DNA of 64,000 bases, taken from assembly GCA_900314795.1 (NCBI GenBank), contig OMWP01000003.1:39604-103603 (forward strand). The letters run 5' to 3'. Of this stretch, positions 33,796 through 41,778 are shown piece after piece. A program made the translations under genes and the position numbers. Position 1 is the stretch's first letter, and every line of letters starts with the position of its first letter. Under the pieces are notes generated by a model. It had not been told where the DNA came from. It ran no database searches and worked only from the letters and a program-made list of their open reading frames with translations. The stretch is from an uncultured Eubacteriales bacterium (GTDB lineage: Bacteria > Bacillota > Clostridia > Oscillospirales > Acutalibacteraceae).

Positions 33796-36322
33796 ATTTC
33801 GATATACAGAAATAATATATTGATACATTGTCTAGGTTTAGTGATCGAGTTGCGTGGTTCCGAGCAATTCTATAAAATTGCTCAAACTCATCACTCGCTA
33901 TATAATCGATATCTAATTTATTAACAATAACTCCTTCTTTTGGTATTAGAATCGCAACTGATCCGTTTGCAAGAACACCGGATGGCTTTTTTATCATCCT
34001 TGGATAATATGTCATATTAGGTACTAAATACACATCATTTCGATCAAGATATTTGCTAACTTCAAACTGGTCAATATTTTTCCGACTAACGTACATATCA
34101 TACCCATTTATATGTTTAATACTTTTGCCATCCCTTGGAATATTGCGAGAACGGATCACCCAAATTCCATCATCCACAGTTGAACCTTTGGTAATTTGTC
34201 TATCTCTAAAAACTGTAAAAGCTGAAAACTGCTTTTCGCCTAAAACTTTGTCAAACAGCTTATTTCTATAAATTGTCCAATTAGGTAAAGCTTTATCAGT
34301 AATATACCTTTGCATTTGCCATATTTGTTCTTTTCTTGGAACGGATTTAACAAGTAGTTTTCCAGAATGCCTTTGAGTATTAACAACAATAAATATGGTT
34401 TCAATATGTATACCTCGAAAACCAGTTTCTCCAAAATCAACTATAGCTGTAATTCTATGCTTAGCAATCCTTTCTCTTGTAATCTGGTATTCCATATTAC
34501 ACAGAATGTTTTTAGGAAGAATTAACGCAACATAATCAGACATTTTAATACTTTTTGTAATAAAGAAACCTGCAAGATTATTTCCGATATTGTCGTTAAG
34601 AAGCTCTCTATAAGTTTTTAAATTCGATGTTTTTGTAGACAGTTTAACATAGGGAGGATTTCCTATTATCAAGTCATAATGAACGTTAGAGAAGTCGTGA
34701 GTTAAAAAATCATCATTGATAACATTAATAGTAATATTGCTCGGAATGGTTTGATGTTGAAGTAAAGCAGTAAAGATTTTTATTGCTTCAGGATCAATAT
34801 CCATAACATCAATTATTACAGATTTTATATATGCATATTTTTTGACGAGAAAAGGAATGAAATTACCGGATCCGACCGCAGGTTCTAAAATACGAATTTC
34901 ATCTTTATCATAAGTAGGAAGGTGTTGAAACAACTCGGTTAAGGTGTCTTTACCCGTATAGTACGCTGCGTGTTCTACACGAGCATTATTTGATAATTCA
35001 GCAACTCTAGACAGAGTGGGAATTGAAAGCTCTTTATCTTGGATTCTAGTTTTTCCCCTTTTGGATATATATTCTAATAATATATCAACATTATTTAATT
35101 CGTATTTCTTAATTATTTGACGTATATATCCATCGGAATAGTGCTTCACAGACAAAAATGCAAATATATTTTTAGCAACTGCAGTGAAAATCACAGTAGG
35201 TACAGCTTCACCAATGCATTGCCTGATATTTGTTTCTTCCTTTCTTAATATCTCTTTTTTTCTTTCAATTGGCAATGCATTTAATTCTGAGAACGGAGTA
35301 CTCAACCATTTGAAATCATTAGGTATGGTCATCATTCTCATTAATTCTCTTATGCTAAAAACCCTATCATCTGACGGATGTATTGTATTCTGACTAGCTA
35401 GTTGATCGTTACGAGTATGAACTGATAGAGCTGTTTTATCCCAGACTTGTCGTTTATACTTATCTCCGGTTTTGTTTGCATTTTGAATAATGCTACCGTC
35501 TTTACCTATTTTATAGGGACGTTTTGATGGGTCAGAGTTATCAAACGCAGATTCGCCTTCTTTCAAATCTGAGATCCACTCACGCATATACTCAGGATAA
35601 GCGCGGAAAGAATGGTAAAAATCAGACTGCGATATTTCTCCCATTTCAGATAAAGATGGTAAATCTCCTATAATATCTCTTAATGTATGTTCTTCCTGTC
35701 TTTCAGGAAAAAGTTCAACAGGGGAAATATACTGAATCAAGTTTTTACGAACACCTATAACAAGTGTTCTTGTCCTGCTGGAATTTGAACCAAAGTATTT
35801 AAAATTTATAGTATCTGCATAATACGAATAATCATCACCTAGTATTATCTGATGTGCATCTCCTATACTACATCTCTCTTCGCCCTCAATAATACATTCT
35901 GTATTCATAAATGCAGGAACATTTTCAAAAACGAAAAACTTAGGTTGAATATCCTTTACGAGTTTTAGAGATTCAATAACTAAAGAATTACGCTTAATGT
36001 CTCTATCATTCTTTTTGTGATTAAAAATTGACATACCCTGACACGGTGGTGTTGCTATTACAACATCGATTTCTGATATGTGCTTATTCTTTTTCCACCA
36101 TTCAATTTCATTGTAAATTAACTCTTTTGTGCTATTTAGAGTTATGTCTCCACAAATATAGCCTTCTTTTCTAATGCATTTGTTGTTGTATTCCTGTATT
36201 GCGATTCGGCGCGGAGATAATTCATTAGTCGCTACGCACTGAAATCCAGCTTGTTTAAAACCATAACAACCAACGCCAGCACAACTAAACAGCGATATAT
36301 ATGTGAAAGGTTTTTTAGGCAT
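33794..36322 (-). CDS. Fused m5C-m6A DNA methyltransferase
   Basis: An 842-residue protein joining two methyltransferases. Residues 1 to about 390 are a C5-cytosine enzyme: motif I YISLFSCAGVGCYGFKQAG, catalytic Cys94 in TPPCQGMS, FENVP, SSRTRTLVIG, and the closing IRQCIGEAVP. Residues about 430-842 are an N6-adenine enzyme of the TaqI/Eco57I type: EPAVGSGNFIP and the catalytic NPPYVKLS near 553, then a specificity region. Natural fusions of a cytosine and an adenine methyltransferase are rare; one polypeptide could mark both bases of a target. No restriction endonuclease is next to it; the GHKL ATPase nearby is the candidate partner. RBS AAGGAGAG precedes ATG 36322. Confidence 0.88.
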   Translation of the reverse strand: MPKKPFTYISLFSCAGVGCYGFKQAGFQCVATNELSPRRIAIQEYNNKCIRKEGYICGDITLNSTKELIYNEIEWWKKNKHISEIDVVIATPPCQGMSIFNHKKNDRDIKRNSLVIESLKLVKDIQPKFFVFENVPAFMNTECIIEGEERCSIGDAHQIILGDDYSYYADTINFKYFGSNSSRTRTLVIGVRKNLIQYISPVELFPERQEEHTLRDIIGDLPSLSEMGEISQSDFYHSFRAYPEYMREWISDLKEGESAFDNSDPSKRPYKIGKDGSIIQNANKTGDKYKRQVWDKTALSVHTRNDQLASQNTIHPSDDRVFSIRELMRMMTIPNDFKWLSTPFSELNALPIERKKEILRKEETNIRQCIGEAVPTVIFTAVAKNIFAFLSVKHYSDGYIRQIIKKYELNNVDILLEYISKRGKTRIQDKELSIPTLSRVAELSNNARVEHAAYYTGKDTLTELFQHLPTYDKDEIRILEPAVGSGNFIPFLVKKYAYIKSVIIDVMDIDPEAIKIFTALLQHQTIPSNITINVINDDFLTHDFSNVHYDLIIGNPPYVKLSTKTSNLKTYRELLNDNIGNNLAGFFITKSIKMSDYVALILPKNILCNMEYQITRERIAKHRITAIVDFGETGFRGIHIETIFIVVNTQRHSGKLLVKSVPRKEQIWQMQRYITDKALPNWTIYRNKLFDKVLGEKQFSAFTVFRDRQITKGSTVDDGIWVIRSRNIPRDGKSIKHINGYDMYVSRKNIDQFEVSKYLDRNDVYLVPNMTYYPRMIKKPSGVLANGSVAILIPKEGVIVNKLDIDYIASDEFEQFYRIARNHATRSLNLDNVSIYYFCISK

Positions 36323-36359
36323 TGTACTCTCCTTAATTACGCATTTGTTTCTTGTTTAT

Positions 36360-37718
36360 TCAAAGGCAATACGCCATATATGCCGGGATACAGAGGACGT
36401 CGTTTTGCTGACTCAGGTTCTTTGTATGGATGATATACGCGCCGCCGATCCGTCTGTGAAAAGTCTCGACAAACTTATCGAGAGATTTTGTGGTATAGCG
36501 CTTACTCGATTTCACCTCGATCGGATAGATCTTCGGCTTGAGCTTGCTGCCGTTGGAGATCAAAAAGTCGATCTCGATATCGTTGCGGTGCTTTTCGTGA
36601 TTGTATCGCGTGTAGAAGAACAGCGGATAGCCGTTGCTGACCAGCTGCTGCGCGATCGCATTCTCAAAGATCATGCCCTCATTGATTGCCATGTTATCAT
36701 GCAGGATCGTCTTGTACAGCTCACCGTCAGCGATCTCCGGCTCGGAAAAGGCGTGGCTGACCAACAGCCCGGTATCGCCCATATAGCACTTCACATAAGT
36801 CCTGTCCTCGTTGAGCGACAGTCCGACATTCGGATCGGAGCAGTTGAAGCACTCGTTGGCAATCATCGAATCGCCCAGCCAGAAGAAAGTGTCCTGATAC
36901 ATCGGGAAGGTGGAATTACTCTCGATGTTGGAGAGCTTCACGCGCTTCTCATGCTGAGAGAGGAACGCCGGGATCTGATCGAAGATGGACGCGATCCGCG
37001 AGCGATACTTGATGTCTGCTTTGCTGATATCGTTGCGGTACAGCGTGAGGATATCACGCTTTTCTTCATCCGCCGCGGCAAAGCTCCGATTGTTTTCCAG
37101 ATACTTCGCCACCGCCATCGGCATACCGCCGACCAGTATATACTGCTTGAAGAGCATCATCGCCTTATGGTGCAGATCGTCTTCAAGAGGCTTTTTTTGT
37201 TTGAAGCAGGTTTCGATATAGTCGAGCATTTTCTCTTCGCCGAGCGCCCAACAGAACTCCACGAAGTCCATCGGATACATCCGCTGCTTGCGCTCCTCCG
37301 AGGGGATGGTGATGTCCTTGACATTCTCTTTGATGGAGATCAGCGAACCGGTCTCAAGATAGTGATAGCGTCCGTCCTTGACCAGCTTCTTGACCGACTG
37401 GCGCGCCTTGGGATACTGCTGTACCTCATCGAAAATGATCAAAGACTCGTGCGGATAGAGCGTCTTGTTGTACTCGGTCGACAGGATCATGAAGAAAGTG
37501 TCGAGATCGTTCAGATACTTTTCGAATGCGTCCTTCACCACCTGACTGACGTCGTTGAAGTCGATCAGCAGATAACTCTTGTATTCTTTCTTGCCGAATT
37601 CTTCCACGATAGTGGACTTGCCGATCCGTCGCGCACCTTCGATCATAAGCGCCTTCTCACCGGCAGATTTCTCTTTCCACTGCAATAGTTTATCATAAAT
37701 TTTTCTGCGAAAAATCAT
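36360..37718 (-). CDS. AAA ATPase with DUF4143 domain
   Basis: A 452-residue protein of the AAA_14/DUF4143 family. Walker A reads EGARRIGKST near residue 28, Walker B LIIFDEVQQYPKAR near 95-105, and YHYLETGSL is the family arginine/sensor region. The C-terminal half carries the PD-(D/E)XK-like DUF4143 features, including NDIEIDFLI and PIEVKSSKRYTTKSL. The biological role of this large family is not settled. Start ATG 37718 has AGGAG 8 bases upstream. It lies 37 bases downstream of the methyltransferase start region but in its own GC-richer block, so it is probably independent. Confidence 0.88.
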   Translation of the reverse strand: MIFRRKIYDKLLQWKEKSAGEKALMIEGARRIGKSTIVEEFGKKEYKSYLLIDFNDVSQVVKDAFEKYLNDLDTFFMILSTEYNKTLYPHESLIIFDEVQQYPKARQSVKKLVKDGRYHYLETGSLISIKENVKDITIPSEERKQRMYPMDFVEFCWALGEEKMLDYIETCFKQKKPLEDDLHHKAMMLFKQYILVGGMPMAVAKYLENNRSFAAADEEKRDILTLYRNDISKADIKYRSRIASIFDQIPAFLSQHEKRVKLSNIESNSTFPMYQDTFFWLGDSMIANECFNCSDPNVGLSLNEDRTYVKCYMGDTGLLVSHAFSEPEIADGELYKTILHDNMAINEGMIFENAIAQQLVSNGYPLFFYTRYNHEKHRNDIEIDFLISNGSKLKPKIYPIEVKSSKRYTTKSLDKFVETFHRRIGGAYIIHTKNLSQQNDVLCIPAYMAYCL

Positions 37719-37952
37719 AGGAACAACTCCTCTCACCGCAATTATAGCACACTTTCTAATAATACGCAATATAATTATAAGTAAAATCTTCAATAATACG
37801 CAGTTTAACTTTTCTATTAACTCATTATAATACGCATTTTTATCTAAAAAGTGCTGAGCTGTTTTATACAGATTTTTACACTTTCAGCATTACGAGCAGA
37901 CAATTTAGTATAAATATCGTTGTATCCGATTATGATGTTTTTGTTGTTCATA

Positions 37953-37981
37953 TTGCTTTTTATCGGCTCTTATGTTATGAT
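37953..37981 (+). promoter_or_regulatory. Promoter of the structured RNA candidate
   Basis: TTGCTT (37953-37958), 17 bases, TATGAT (37976-37981). The predicted start falls at about 37988, the first base of the RNA's closing stem. Confidence 0.55.
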
Positions 37982-37987
37982 AAGTAT

Positions 37988-38204
37988 GCTACATAATCAC
38001 AAACTGAATATGGTTTCGATTCACATGGGGAATACTATTTCCTGTGTCGTTTTTGTATGTTGTTTTTCCAGTTGCATATACTGTGTAAAAAACACAGGTC
38101 CGGCAACTGGAATTAGAGAAATCGAAACCGTTTGTGATTGTGTAGCAACAATAAGGGCTATGTGTTTTTTGGCGTAGCTTCGTTAATTCGTTGCTGCGCT
38201 TTTT
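37988..38204 (+). ncRNA. Candidate structured RNA upstream of a SLOG gene
   Basis: The ends of this segment pair: GCTACATAATCACAAAC and GGTTTCGATT (37988-38004 and 38012-38021) with AATCGAAACC-GTTTGTGATTGTGTAGC (38120-38146). Inside are a hairpin at about 38021-38046 (CACA...TGTG) and a second one, TTCCAGTTGC...GCAACTGGAA (38066-38075/38103-38112) with an inner CTGTGT/ACACAG helix. A terminator-like stem (GCGTAGC/GCTGCGC) with a T run ends near 38204. Promoter, branched fold and terminator agree on a transcript of about 215 nt. It contains no convincing ORF. Class unknown; 6S-like or element-specific regulatory RNA are possibilities. Confidence 0.5.
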
Positions 38205-38205
38205 T
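38171..38205 (+). terminator. Terminator of the RNA candidate
   Basis: GCGTAGC and GCTGCGC form an imperfect stem over TTCGTTAATTCGTT, followed by TTTTTTATTTT, 16 bases before the SLOG gene. Confidence 0.55.
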
Positions 38206-38220
38206 ATTTTGCGGTGAAAT

Positions 38221-38673
38221 ATGAAAGCGTGCTGCGGGTTTGGTCACAGGGAAGTATTTGAAAACATCAGCGGACAGGTAGAAGAAGCCGTCCTCATGGC
38301 AATCAAGGATGGCTGTGAGTTATTCTACACCGGTGCGATGGGCGAATTCGACAGCCTGTTTTCCTCAGTTGTACGAAGGGCGAAGAAAACCTATCCGCAC
38401 ATCAAGCTGATCTGCGTTAAGCCGTATATGACCAACGATATCAATACTGACAGAGGCTATTACGCCGCTATGTATGACGACGTCATCATTCCCGACGAGC
38501 TCGTCGGAATCCACTACAAAGCCGCCATTAAAGCCCGCAATCGTTGGATCGTTGATCACAGCGATATGGTGATCGTTTACACAATCAGGGAGCATGGCGG
38601 CGCGTATGAGGCGAAGCGCTACGCCGAACGCCGATCAAAGCACATCATTAAAATCGGTGAAAAGCAAAACTAA
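38221..38673 (+). CDS. SLOG-family (DUF1273/YpsA-like) protein
   Basis: A 150-residue Rossmann-type protein. The opening MKACCGFGHREVF carries the GFGHR motif of the DUF1273/YpsA branch of the SLOG superfamily, and FYTGAMGEFDSLFSSVV and DMVIVYTIREHGGAYEA supply the second glycine loop and the core strand. SLOG proteins bind nucleotide-derived ligands and are common in conflict systems and mobile elements. It directly follows the structured RNA candidate. The RBS is weak (GCGGTG). Confidence 0.85.
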   Translation: MKACCGFGHREVFENISGQVEEAVLMAIKDGCELFYTGAMGEFDSLFSSVVRRAKKTYPHIKLICVKPYMTNDINTDRGYYAAMYDDVIIPDELVGIHYKAAIKARNRWIVDHSDMVIVYTIREHGGAYEAKRYAERRSKHIIKIGEKQN

Positions 38674-38688
38674 ATAACAATAAAAATC

Positions 38689-38716
38689 GCGGCAGGGATT
38701 TCTCCTTGCCGCTTTT
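38689..38716 (+). terminator. Rho-independent terminator
   Basis: GCGGCAGGGA and TCCTTGCCGC form the stem (38689-38712), followed by TTTT. Confidence 0.8.
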
Positions 38717-38752
38717 CTGTTAATATCAAATCTATTCATCTTTCTTACTCTT

Positions 38753-39544
38753 CTATTTCATCATTCCTTTTAATAGCTTTCTGAATAAACCAATGGTTTT
38801 CTCTCCCATTGGGGCGACCAGACCGAGCTGATTAACGACGATTTCAGTGACGTCGTCTTTTGTGAGCGCCTTTGGATCGTGTTCTCTTATCTCGTCTTGA
38901 ATTGCTTGGATCATAGCTGTGGAGACAGTCTTTTCGGGCTGCTTTCCGCTGTCTATGTCTTTTTTTATGTCCCGCAGGATCGATAGAAATATGTTCTTGA
39001 TCTTCTCCATCTCCGCCTCATGCTCGCCGAGCTTTTGCGCGCTCATGAATTGCAGATCCTCTCGCACCTCCGCTCGTTTGTCCGGGTGTTCTTTGACAAA
39101 ATCGGATAAGGAGGCGGTCGCCATATCGATGATCTGGTTGCGCGCCATGATTCCTCTCGCCGCTGTATCCTTGAAGTAGATGCGGATCAGGTTAGTCAGC
39201 TTAGGAAAGCTCTTATGTTCCAACAGGCGATTGAGGATCTCCATATCAATCGCTTTGGTTACAAGACCCTTTGCAGCTCCTTCGGAAAAGCCTATCTCGA
39301 ATATGTCATAGCTTTTACGTGTACTGACTTCGGATAACCCCAGTATGTAATTGGTAGATACCTTGAACTCTTTTGCGACAGCGATCAGAATATCGCTGCT
39401 GAGCGTCTTTGTTTCTCCGCTGACGATGCGGCTCAGTTGCGGAGCGGATACGCCGATCCTCTTAGCTAATTCTTTCTGCGAGATATGTCTGCCGTTGCAC
39501 AGATCGGAGATCCGCTCTCCGGGCGTCCCGGGTAATAATGGCAT
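38753..39544 (-). CDS. XRE-family transcriptional regulator of the mobile element
   Basis: A 263-residue protein with an N-terminal helix-turn-helix: GERISDLCNGRHISQKELAKR and IGVSAPQLSRIVSGETK, at about residues 8-60. The remaining about 200 residues are helical and charged and probably sense a signal or dimerise. The start at ATG 39544 has GAGGAGG 8 bases upstream; the frame extends further but without an RBS. It is transcribed away from the oriT/mob region and is well placed to repress it. Confidence 0.85.
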   Translation of the reverse strand: MPLLPGTPGERISDLCNGRHISQKELAKRIGVSAPQLSRIVSGETKTLSSDILIAVAKEFKVSTNYILGLSEVSTRKSYDIFEIGFSEGAAKGLVTKAIDMEILNRLLEHKSFPKLTNLIRIYFKDTAARGIMARNQIIDMATASLSDFVKEHPDKRAEVREDLQFMSAQKLGEHEAEMEKIKNIFLSILRDIKKDIDSGKQPEKTVSTAMIQAIQDEIREHDPKALTKDDVTEIVVNQLGLVAPMGEKTIGLFRKLLKGMMK

Positions 39545-39853
39545 GATATACGCCTCCTCGTATTTTTTCGATTTTATGATACTTCGGAATTGCAGATTTG
39601 TTAATCGAAAAAAGTCGAACGCGAAAAAAGTTGCAGATTTGGCAAGATTTCCGGATTTTTGTACTTTGTGAGTAGAATAGAGACAGTGGTTCTTCACCGG
39701 ACTGCATTCACAACTGAATGACCGTCCGGGAAGATATGACCGGCAGGCGAAGTACCGCATTCAGCGTACCAATGCCGGGATACGCCCCTGAGACAGGGGG
39801 CAGGATAACGGCTCCCGGGTAGAACGGCAAAACAATCATTCTCCCTTATGGAG

Positions 39854-39893
39854 TAAGGGCGCACTTCTATACATCAAATGTATGTGCGCTCTG
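39854..39893. other. Putative oriT (MOBQ type)
   Basis: The minus strand reads AAGTGCGCCCTTA (39866-39854), which matches from memory the nick-region core of R1162/RSF1010-type MOBQ origins. It overlaps an inverted repeat, GCGCAC...TACAT/ATGTA..GTGCGC (about 39860-39890). It lies 440 bases upstream of the relaxase gene, as expected. The rest of the 39545-39998 gap contains GC-rich palindromes (for example AAGGGAACCCTT at 39942-39953) but no gene. Confidence 0.55.
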
Positions 39894-39998
39894 CGAGGAG
39901 GCGCTTTTCCCCGAAAAGCTTTTGTTCGCACAGCTCCGTACAAGGGAACCCTTGCGCCGCGTATGCGGCTAACCCAAATCACAAAGGAGAGTGGAAAT

Positions 39999-40304
39999 CT
40001 GAAAGCCAAAACAAAAGCATTGGAAAAACAATGCGAAACAACCGAGCGGCAGCTCGAACAGGAACAGCATAAGCTGACCCGACTGCAAAACCGTGCGTCC
40101 TACCTAAAGAAGGCGCAGCGCAAGCAGCGTAACAAACGCTTGATACTCAAAGGTGTTGCGGTCGAGGCCGTCATGCCGGACACCGAATACTTATCTCAGG
40201 AAGATTTTTATTTGCTGGTAGAACAGATCTATCAATTAGACGCTGTTCAAGAACTGGTGGATAAAGTCTCTGAGAAGTACCGCGTCATTAAGGACGGTGA
40301 CTGA
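39999..40304 (+). CDS. DUF3847-like mobilization accessory protein
   Basis: About 101 residues. It begins KAKTKALEKQCETTERQLEQ, a coiled-coil stretch, followed by basic sequence (KKAQRKQRNKRLILKG) and an acidic end. Proteins of this type (DUF3847) are found just before MobA/MobL relaxases in Firmicutes and are thought to help at oriT. The start is not an ATG: AAAGGAGAG at 39983-39991 points to CTG 39999. Its stop overlaps the relaxase start by 8 bases. Confidence 0.65.
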   Translation: MKAKTKALEKQCETTERQLEQEQHKLTRLQNRASYLKKAQRKQRNKRLILKGVAVEAVMPDTEYLSQEDFYLLVEQIYQLDAVQELVDKVSEKYRVIKDGD

Positions 40305-41778
40305 GATCGCGCTCTATCATTTCTGCGTTAAGCAAATCAAGCGGAGCGCCGGTCAGAGCGCTATTGCCGCGGCTGCCTACCGCGCCGGCGAAAAGCTCTA
40401 CAGCGATTACTACGGCGAGTACAGCGACTATACAAGGAAAGGGGGCGTGATTTATTCTGAAATATTTTTGCCAGATCACGCTCCGTCCGAGTATCAGGAT
40501 CGAGCGACACTGTGGAACACGGTCGAGCACGCGGAGCGGCACAAGAAAGCTCAGCTTGCATACAGCTTCGATATCGCCCTGCAAAACGAATTGACAATGG
40601 AGGAGAATATCGAGTTGGCAAGAGAGTTTGTGCAACAGCATTTTGTCAGTAAAGGTATGATCGCCGATCTTGCCGTTCATCAGCCGGACAAGGGTGACGG
40701 TGGGATACCCAATCCGCATTTTCATGTTCTGACGACCATGCGTCCGATCAATCCTGACGGCACTTGGGGACAAAAGCAAAAACGGGAATATGTAGTCGAC
40801 GCGAACGGCGATACTGTTTTGGACAGCACTGGTAAACCAAAGTTCAACGCCGTTGCAACCACCGACTGGCACACTCCAGAGACCTTAGAGGCTTGGCGCA
40901 AAGCATGGTGCGAAATGGTGAACGAAGCATTTGAGCAAAATGGTATTACCGAACGGATCGACCACCGCTCTTATGAACGGCAGGGACTCGATCTAATCCC
41001 AACCATCCATGAGGGACCGACCGTCCGTCAGATGGAAGCAAAGGGGATCAAAACAGATAAGGGTGAGTTGAACCGCTGGATTAAGGCGACCAACCGTCTG
41101 ATATGCGACGTCACAAAGAAAATCAAATCTCTGTTCTCTTGGCTCGCGGAGGTCAGGGAGGAACTATCAAAGCCGCAGTCGCCGAATCTCGTCGATCTCC
41201 TGACAGACTATTATGTCAAGCGTAGCTCAGGCACATACAGTCAAAAGGGCAAGGTCGGAAATCTGAAAAGGATGACGGAGGTCATCAACTATTTGCGCGA
41301 CAATCAACTTTTGACCGTTGAAGAATTGCAATCGCGGTTATCGGCATTGGACGCTTCGTTTGATACGCTGAAAGGTAGTATGAAAGCAAAATCAAAACGC
41401 ATGGAACAGCTCCGCGAGCTGATCCGCAGCGCTGAGATCTATCACCGCCTAAAGCCGATCCATGACGAGCTGAACAGCTTCAAATGGAAGAAACAGCGGA
41501 AGAAGTATAAAAGCTCTCATGACTCCGAGCTGCGGCAGTTCTACGCTGTACGCCGTATGTTGAGCGAGGAGTTGAAAGGCGAACCGGTCAACGTCAAAGC
41601 ATGGCAGCGTGAGTATGACGATTTTCGAGCGGAATACACCAGGTTGAGAGCGCAATACAATCCGCTGAAAGAAGATTTGGCAAAGCTGCGTCAGGTACAA
41701 TACCAAGTCAGCCGCGTTATCAATGAGCGCGAGCCGGAGCAGCAAATTCAACGAAACAAAACTATTGAGGGGAGATAA
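40297..41778 (+). CDS. MobA/MobL-family relaxase
   Basis: A 493-residue relaxase starting at GTG 40297. The N-terminal domain carries the family signatures SAGQSAIAAAAYRAGEKL and NPHFHVLTTMRP, the His-containing metal-binding motif of MOBQ relaxases; a tyrosine near residue 6-7 could be the nicking residue. The C-terminal third is a long coiled helical region. It should nick the origin about 440 bases upstream and lead the strand into the recipient, using a conjugation system supplied elsewhere, since no type IV secretion genes are in the window. Confidence 0.9.
   Translation: MTEIALYHFCVKQIKRSAGQSAIAAAAYRAGEKLYSDYYGEYSDYTRKGGVIYSEIFLPDHAPSEYQDRATLWNTVEHAERHKKAQLAYSFDIALQNELTMEENIELAREFVQQHFVSKGMIADLAVHQPDKGDGGIPNPHFHVLTTMRPINPDGTWGQKQKREYVVDANGDTVLDSTGKPKFNAVATTDWHTPETLEAWRKAWCEMVNEAFEQNGITERIDHRSYERQGLDLIPTIHEGPTVRQMEAKGIKTDKGELNRWIKATNRLICDVTKKIKSLFSWLAEVREELSKPQSPNLVDLLTDYYVKRSSGTYSQKGKVGNLKRMTEVINYLRDNQLLTVEELQSRLSALDASFDTLKGSMKAKSKRMEQLRELIRSAEIYHRLKPIHDELNSFKWKKQRKKYKSSHDSELRQFYAVRRMLSEELKGEPVNVKAWQREYDDFRAEYTRLRAQYNPLKEDLAKLRQVQYQVSRVINEREPEQQIQRNKTIEGR

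Noticed and set aside
37988-38146. Reading the 37.99 kb inverted repeat as a CRISPR repeat-spacer unit
   Set aside because: The similar sequences are inverted, occur only twice and have no regular spacing; no cas gene is near.
37920-38177. 85-codon plus-strand frame over the structured RNA candidate
   Set aside because: It runs through the promoter and both arms of the inverted repeat, has no RBS, and ends within the predicted stem.
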